Positions 57,774 through 64,000 of a DNA stretch of 64,000 nucleotides are shown one piece after another. The stretch is from Amblyornis subalaris (lineage: Eukaryota; Chordata; Aves; Passeriformes; Ptilonorhynchidae), in contig JACAXG010000080.1 of the NCBI GenBank assembly GCA_018881555.1, positions 3,676,076 through 3,740,075 of the forward strand. Reading direction: 5' to 3'. The number at the start of each line of letters is the position of its first letter. Position 1 is the first letter of the stretch. Below the pieces are notes generated by a model. It worked only from the letters and a program-made list of their open reading frames with translations, did not search any database and was not told where the DNA came from. Made by a program: the position numbers and the translations under genes.

Positions 57774-60700
57774 CTAGTCATTTCTGCATTCCTCGTGGAC
57801 TGAACGCAGCGCATGGAGGGCCTCCACTGTCACTGTGAGCTTTCCAATTACCGCACTGGCATCTTGGGAATCAAAAACTGGAAAGGAAACATCAGAAAAG
57901 AGCATTAGCTATTTAACTTAAGATTTCACTTTTGTTTTGATAATTTTCCTTAGTGTTTAGACAGATTAAAAGACACCCAGCATATGCTAAAAAAAAAAAA
58001 AGGGAGACATAAATAAATAATTTAAAAAGTCTTCCACTTCAGGTCCTCAGGCTACTGGAAATTAACCACTCAGGGGACAGTATCCTTTTACTTAAAAGAA
58101 GAGCAGGATAATTGTAATTAATCATGTCAGAAGATAACACTAATTCTATTTTCACGCTTTTTATACTGTCCTATTATCTCTGAGACATGTTGTTAAATGT
58201 TTTGACTATAATATTTTTCATCCATCTTCTTGCTTAGCCATTCACTTAATTGTTTCAAATTTCACATAAACCACTTTCACACAATCAGCAATCAAAAGAA
58301 CAAAATATGAAAAAGATATATGGTTGCAGTCCTCAAAAAGAATGAAGGAAGTTTATGGTATCTAAGTTAACAATGACTTTATCTTCATGTGGTAGTGTCC
58401 TATGAACTTCCCTGTGTCTAGGTTTATTATTTTTCCTCAAGCCAATATCCACCTCAGAGAATGTGTACCATATTANTTAGGAATTCTGTTTACTGTGCCC
58501 CTACATTTAATTGACATCTGTGTCCAGATCTTAAGAACTGATCCTTTTACAATGACTTCATCCAAGAAAATATACCAATGTATTCTTTTGCAACAATCTG
58601 ACACACACTAACATAAAATTAATTTCAATTCTCTGAAACATCTAAATTTTCAGAAAATACGCAATGTTATATGGATGCAATTAAACCCAGTAGTCTTTTT
58701 GAGTCTTCTTATCAGTTTTATAGAAATGCTATCCTATGACCCCAGGAAAAGGAAGATTCCACACCTCCTACTCACATCACCTTGCTCTAATGAGTCACTG
58801 AGTTTGGTCACAGTCTGGTACAGAAGGGTGCTCACTAAAAACAATTCCTAACCAAAACCACCAGAATTTCATATTGTCTCAGATACATGTTTCATATGGA
58901 GGACACTGACTGGAGGTACTCTGGGGGTTCTAACGTAACTTCAAATAAAATATAGACATTAGTAATACTGAATTGCTGACATAAATTTTAATACAAAACA
59001 AATTTTTATGCAAAATATATATTGATAGTCCTACCACAATATAGTATGTTGTAGAAAACAGAGAATTATAGTAAGCGAATGCGGCTTGAAAGTTCTTAGG
59101 TTTTATAAACTAATTACTATGAGGTGGAAATGCTGTTTGGTTTGGGTTTTTTTTAGAACAGACTTATAGGAATAATACTAATAGACAGTTTTTGCAGACT
59201 TTTGCAAACAAATGTGGAAGCTATCGGTTAATATTAAAGAATTTCTTACTGAAACAATGTCAAACATACTTGCACAGTAAAGCCTGCAAAGCAGAGTAGA
59301 AATCAAACAAATTTTAGGCTACAGAAGTTTACAAGAAAGTGATCTTTAAAACTTACCATCAATGTCTTGCTCAATGACATCTTTTTGCTTCTGAAATATT
59401 TCTTTTAAACTGACATAAGCAAACCCAATATCCTCACATTCAAGATCCTGTTCGTCTTCTGGGGGATCACTGACCACTGTAAATTTTAAGCTAAACAGAC
59501 ACACACACACACAAAAAGTATTTTGTATTCAAAAAGGGTCTAAAACCACACTATTTTACAAGTTTAAAATGCATAGAGGTGGAAACATTTGGTGTATGGG
59601 CAGAATCTTTCCATAAAGTTTGTTTCTTGGTGGTTCTCTTGCTAGGATAAAATGGGAACTGGACTCCTGATAACTTCTGCCTTCCTATTTATTCAACACG
59701 GAACTGAAATTTCAGCACGGGCCAAACCAGACATTCTGATAACTGTAGGAAACAACCTACTTAGTAACACACAGGACAGTAGTGACATGCTGGCACACAT
59801 ACNGGATGAATGCTTCTGTTCTGAGCAAAAGCTCACTGCTGTTATTTTACCTTATTTTTACCTCGGGTTTGTAAAATATTTAGTATAGATAGCTAAGTAT
59901 TTACAGGGGAAGTTGCAGCACACAGACCAGGTATTTTCTTTCACTGTGCTGAGGAATCCATCCAGAGCAGGTGGCTCAGGAGCAGCTGCAGGTTAAGCAC
60001 TGGAGGAGGCCAGCCCAAGGCAAGAGGCTGTGAACTGCCATCCCTTGGCACAACAAAGGGCCCAGCCACGGGAGGAACACTCATGAGACATGGCAGGAGC
60101 TGACAACTCCCAGACTTTGGACAGAGCCAGGGGAAGGACACTCAGGGACACGGCAGGAGCTGATGAGCCCCAGACTGTCCTGCGAGGGTATGAAAGCCCA
60201 GGGGTTCCTTTGTTTGGGGTCCCTCCTTGGAGGCACCAACTCGAGCTGTTATTTTCTTATTTAATTACTGCACCAAGATTAAATTATTTTAAGGATTGGG
60301 ACACCTGAAACTCTGCAATGGGAAACCTGGGCTGGAGCCAGTGAGGGGAACTGGTCTGACTGGGACGGCATGGGGCATGTAGCTGCAAAGGGGCCTCAGT
60401 CCCAGCTCATGGGTGAAGTGTGACTGCCAGAGTGGTCCTGGATGGCTGGACAGGGAAATTTCTTTAACAACTGAATTATCCCTCAGGAAAAAAAAAAGAG
60501 TATTTTATCCTCATTATTGTTAAATCTTAATAGAACATGCTTTAGTAGAATATGTTTAGCAACTTTCCTAACACAGATGGTAAAATAAGGGAAATGGAAT
60601 GAAGAGAGATCACTCTCTCTCTCTCGGAGTGAATCAGTGATTTGTGAATAAATACATATTTAAAAGATTTACAAGTGACTCTGATATTCAGATGCAATCA

Positions 60701-63181
60701 GCAGGTATCCTACTCTTCTGTAAATTAAATGGATCTTTAAATTAATAATTGTTCCATTTGAATGAAGATGGACATTCAAGAAGAAACAGAAAGTATTTCA
60801 TTCATTTCCTCCAAGTAATGCACGTTATCTCAATAAAAAAAAATTGATTAAGAACAAATTTATTATTATGAAACTGAAAAAGTCTAACTTATAATCTTTC
60901 TCGTATGTATTCATATAATAGATGTTGGCTACATCCATATATGTACACATATACATATATTTTGGTTTTTTGGAAATTCTGGGGCCAAAGAACACTTTCT
61001 GCAGTTCTTAAGACTCCTTTTAGTATTCTGAATTCAGAAAGTAACAAATGTACTACTCTCTACCATTGCATGGATATGTGATTTTCAAATTCATTATTGA
61101 TAGACTACTGATGATAGAATCTGAAGTCTCTCCTTTGTAAAACAAAGTTGTAAAAACCTCCATCAACAAAACAAACAAAACCCCCCAGAATTAAACCACA
61201 GCACTAAACGAACATTAGACGAGGCTGCAATATTCCATACCATATGCACCTACTTGGGGAAGAAATAAGACCAGCTGCCACATCAGAATGCAGGTATCAT
61301 TCCTAGCTGAAACAATTCCTTTTTAGTTGTTAGTTATGTTTTAACTACTCAGGGTTACCTTGTCATAAAGAAAACAAAAAGGCAAACCACAAGCATTATT
61401 TACAAGGACCTACAATAGAGGTTCTCAGCATTAATCTGTACCTGTAAGCAGGTAGATCTGGCTTGAGAAGAATTGACTTCAGATACTCTCTTTCTGCATG
61501 ATTATCTGCTTTATCCACATTTATCACTGCAAAGCAAATCAATCAACATAATTGGTTATCAAAGAACAAAGAAAAATAAGTACTTCTTTCCTTTTTCTTT
61601 TCTAAGGAAAAGCAAAAATGTTAGAATCAAATGTTAGAATCATGTGATCTAATGGTGTGTAACTGGCAAGTTTATATTAACACTCTCAAAAAAGATACAA
61701 GCAGCATCTAAGCATGTCACAGAGGTGTCACTTTCTATTAATGGCAATAGCAGCCATAATTTGAAAAGCCAAGGATCTTTATTGCTTTGTATTTGAAGTG
61801 GTTTACTGTGTTTTCTTCCACTAAGGAAGTTACAGATACTGAGAATGTATAGCAGAGTGCTTATCCCTTTTGACAGCCTCAGTAATTTAATCCCCCTTTC
61901 CTGACACAGTATTTCACTAAGAGAATCTCCAGACCAATGGCCTGGAGAAAATCTGTCATCTATATTCCCTCTCAAGTGGGCAATGCCAGCATAGCAATGG
62001 CTGAAGTGACATTTCCAATTGATTTCGGTCTTCAGCTACACACAGAGTGATCCAATAGTTTATGAGCAAGAGGAGGATCTAAATGAGTAAATACTTTGGC
62101 AAGTTGCATTCTAAAATCAGGTTTGTAGATGGTAGCAATTTTAAAGATCTGACTGTGACACCATTTCTGCAAAGCCACTTTTACAAAATTATTTTTAAAA
62201 GAATGCTTAATTTGAATGTCTGTATTAATGGTTTGTCACAAATAGCAAACTGATTCACCCACTCCAGAGTACTCTCAGATAAAAGTCCAAGACTGAAAGA
62301 CTCAGGCTGAATCTTAAATGAAATAAAACTTTACCAGGAAGAAAAAAGTTACTAAATAATTGAAATATGATGAAATAGCTGGAAAAATAATTAAGAAGAG
62401 AATTATCAATTACAATAATTCTATGTATGCTAGTAGTGTAAATATAAATATAAAGTATTATGAAGTAATTAGCAATGTATTAGTATTAAACATGGATGAA
62501 TCAGTTCCCCTATTAAAAGGTTGTCATTAAAGGAACACTGAGTATTTGTAAGTAGTGATGAAGTCCAATTACATAGTCTCTCTTTTCAATTGTACTTTAG
62601 TTGTACAGGTTAGAACGTTTTTCTTTTGCTGTATCATTGTTTACCAACAGAAAAATCAGTTCACCATGCTCTTTTAAAAAGAATATACTAATTTTAGTTA
62701 TGTATAGTCTTATTTTAAAATGTATGTGCTACCAGCATATTTAAATCTACTGTGATGTTACCATTTCATACACAGGCCTACTTCAGCATTTCATTTTATA
62801 CTTGATAATTGCATACTTACCTCATTTCTTAAAAATCACCATTAGTATTTCCCAAAATATTTGGAAAATAGGCCAATAGAGTTGGCACATAGAGAAATGC
62901 AACTATAATATACAGGAAGCAGGCTTTATTGCAGGCATTTTCATAAGACAGAACTGAAGAGAAGAACCAAGCCTGCTCAGGAATACACCAGACTTACCAG
63001 TGCTATAGTTATAGTGAATCCTCTGACCACCTGTTGGTTTTGGCAGTGACAGTGGCGTCTCCTCTGCAAGGAAATTGTTTAATCTGCATTCTACAAACAG
63101 CTGCTGTATTGTTTCATCTGAGGTAATTCGTGACTCAGTGAGCCCGAGCGATGTAATTTTAATCCGAATTTTTTCAACTTC
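57774..63181 (-). CDS. RPGRIP1L: RPGRIP1/RPGRIP1L family, C-terminal exons only (5' end outside window)
   Basis: Ciliary transition-zone scaffold; the C-terminal domain of the family binds RPGR. Four exons on the - strand in transcript order: 62998-63181, 61442-61526, 59357-59490 and 57774-57877 (with stop). All phases close and all introns are GT-AG. Together they encode 168 aa. Readable motifs in order: [89 protein letters not shown], and [18 protein letters not shown] just before the end. VTVEALHAL and the acidic [11 protein letters not shown] favour RPGRIP1L over RPGRIP1, from memory. Upstream exons must lie beyond 64,000; nothing more is visible at 63,182-64,000. The neighbours here are not those of mammalian RPGRIP1L (FTO, AKTIP). 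Confidence 0.85.
59930..60475 (+). mobile_element. LTR-like element with internal 61-bp duplication in RPGRIP1L-like intron
   Basis: A GC-richer island in AT-rich intron DNA. It carries AGCCA...GGCAGGAGCTGA...CCCAGACT twice with a 61-bp period (about 60064 and 60125), then GAGGGTATGAAAGCCC and GGGGTCCCTCCTTGGAGGCA. An AT-rich segment and GGGAAACCTGGGCTGG follow. This looks like U3 repeats, promoter and R/U5 of an avian LTR. Borders are approximate and there are no viral genes. Confidence 0.55.
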
Positions 63182-64000
63182 CTATTTAAAAACAAAACAT
63201 AATACAAATTATTTTTTGTTTCTTTAAGTGTTAACACAAAACAAACATACATATATTAAATCATCAGCTTTTTTATACGATTAATGCTGATTGATTGACA
63301 CATACAAAATGAGAATCTTAAACTCCAGGATTTGTTTTTAAGACTATTGTTGCAAGAGATACTGATTTCCATTCAATGTTTGCAGTATTTCTGCAATAGT
63401 CATAGTCTGCTGGTTATCTTTATGTACAACGCTATCTGAATCACAAATTTCAGTTGTCATTATTTTTACCTTTGCAGCAAAGTGATCCTGTAACTGCTTA
63501 AAATACTTTCAGTAATACAAGGTAACAAAGTTTTCCAAATAAAAGAGAATTGTTAGTACCTACTGCAGACTATACTATAAACAGTTCACTAAAAATCCAT
63601 CAAGTCACAAATTGTTAGGCATGTAAAGTAATAATGTATTTGTACAGAACTCAACTTCATATAGTGAACTTTCCTAGCTAAATCAAACATACCTTTAAAA
63701 GTTAAAATTAACATGTGATAATAAAAGTAATATCCCAATTGTTCTTCACCAGAGCCTTTTCTTATTATCTTTAACTCAAATGACATTTTTCTGTTCCTTA
63801 TATGAAATTGTTTCACACTGTTCTTCAAAGTCTGGTGTATTTGTGTACAGATAAATTTTAGTAAGTTTTATGTTTTTAAGTGGGCATGTCAGACTCAAGA
63901 GAAAGCCACAAATATTTCCCTAAGTTACTCTGGGAAGAAAGAAGAAAGAAAAGCCACTATGGTTTCAAAGTTGGAATATGTAGGTGAGAATTCAATGATG
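63182..64000 (-). other. Intron sequence of the RPGRIP1L-like gene
   Basis: AT-rich DNA upstream of the first visible exon. No further exon with matching phase and splice sites was found to the window edge. Confidence 0.5.

Overview
The window is vertebrate nuclear DNA, almost certainly from a bird and probably a passerine. The evidence is long split genes with consensus GT-AG introns, promoter CpG islands, several antisense 3' ends of CR1 LINEs, and LTRs of a kind common in songbirds. About 48 kb at the left is GC-rich, gene-dense and colinear with the human Xq13 / avian chromosome 4A block. Left to right: an unidentified 3' exon (to ~1.1 kb), PHKA1 (1,941-20,406, 33 exons reconstructed, 1,242 aa), HDAC8 (23,336-37,631, 11 exons, 368 aa), a CITED-family gene in the CITED1 position (39,938-40,381) and RPS4X (41,342-45,452, 7 exons, 263 aa). 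All four are on the + strand. Every splice phase in PHKA1, HDAC8 and RPS4X closes, so these genes look intact.

From about 48.5 kb rightwards the DNA becomes clearly AT-rich and the gene content changes. A + strand RRM gene closest to RBM11 (48,853-52,033) keeps four intact exons. Its old last exon (53,642-53,860) is broken across three frames, and a short new terminal exon with its own poly(A) signal may replace it. On the - strand, four 3' exons of an RPGRIP1/RPGRIP1L-family gene (57,774-63,181) encode the C-terminal domain; its 5' part lies outside the window. As far as I know, neither gene normally sits next to RPS4X. This junction is therefore the most interesting feature: a lineage-specific duplication or rearrangement, a retained ohnolog pair, a germline-restricted-chromosome type mosaic, or an assembly join.

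The genes are unrelated housekeeping or regulatory genes rather than a pathway: glycogenolysis control (PHKA1), lysine deacetylation (HDAC8), CBP/p300 co-activation (CITED), translation (RPS4X), RNA binding (RBM11-like) and the ciliary transition zone (RPGRIP1L-like). Spaces between them hold CpG islands, CR1 fragments (one with a CR1-type esterase ORF1 remnant), LTRs, an octamer minisatellite upstream of PHKA1 and an orphan CpG island at ~47.1-47.5 kb. No bacterial-type systems, CRISPR arrays, tRNA or rRNA genes were seen.
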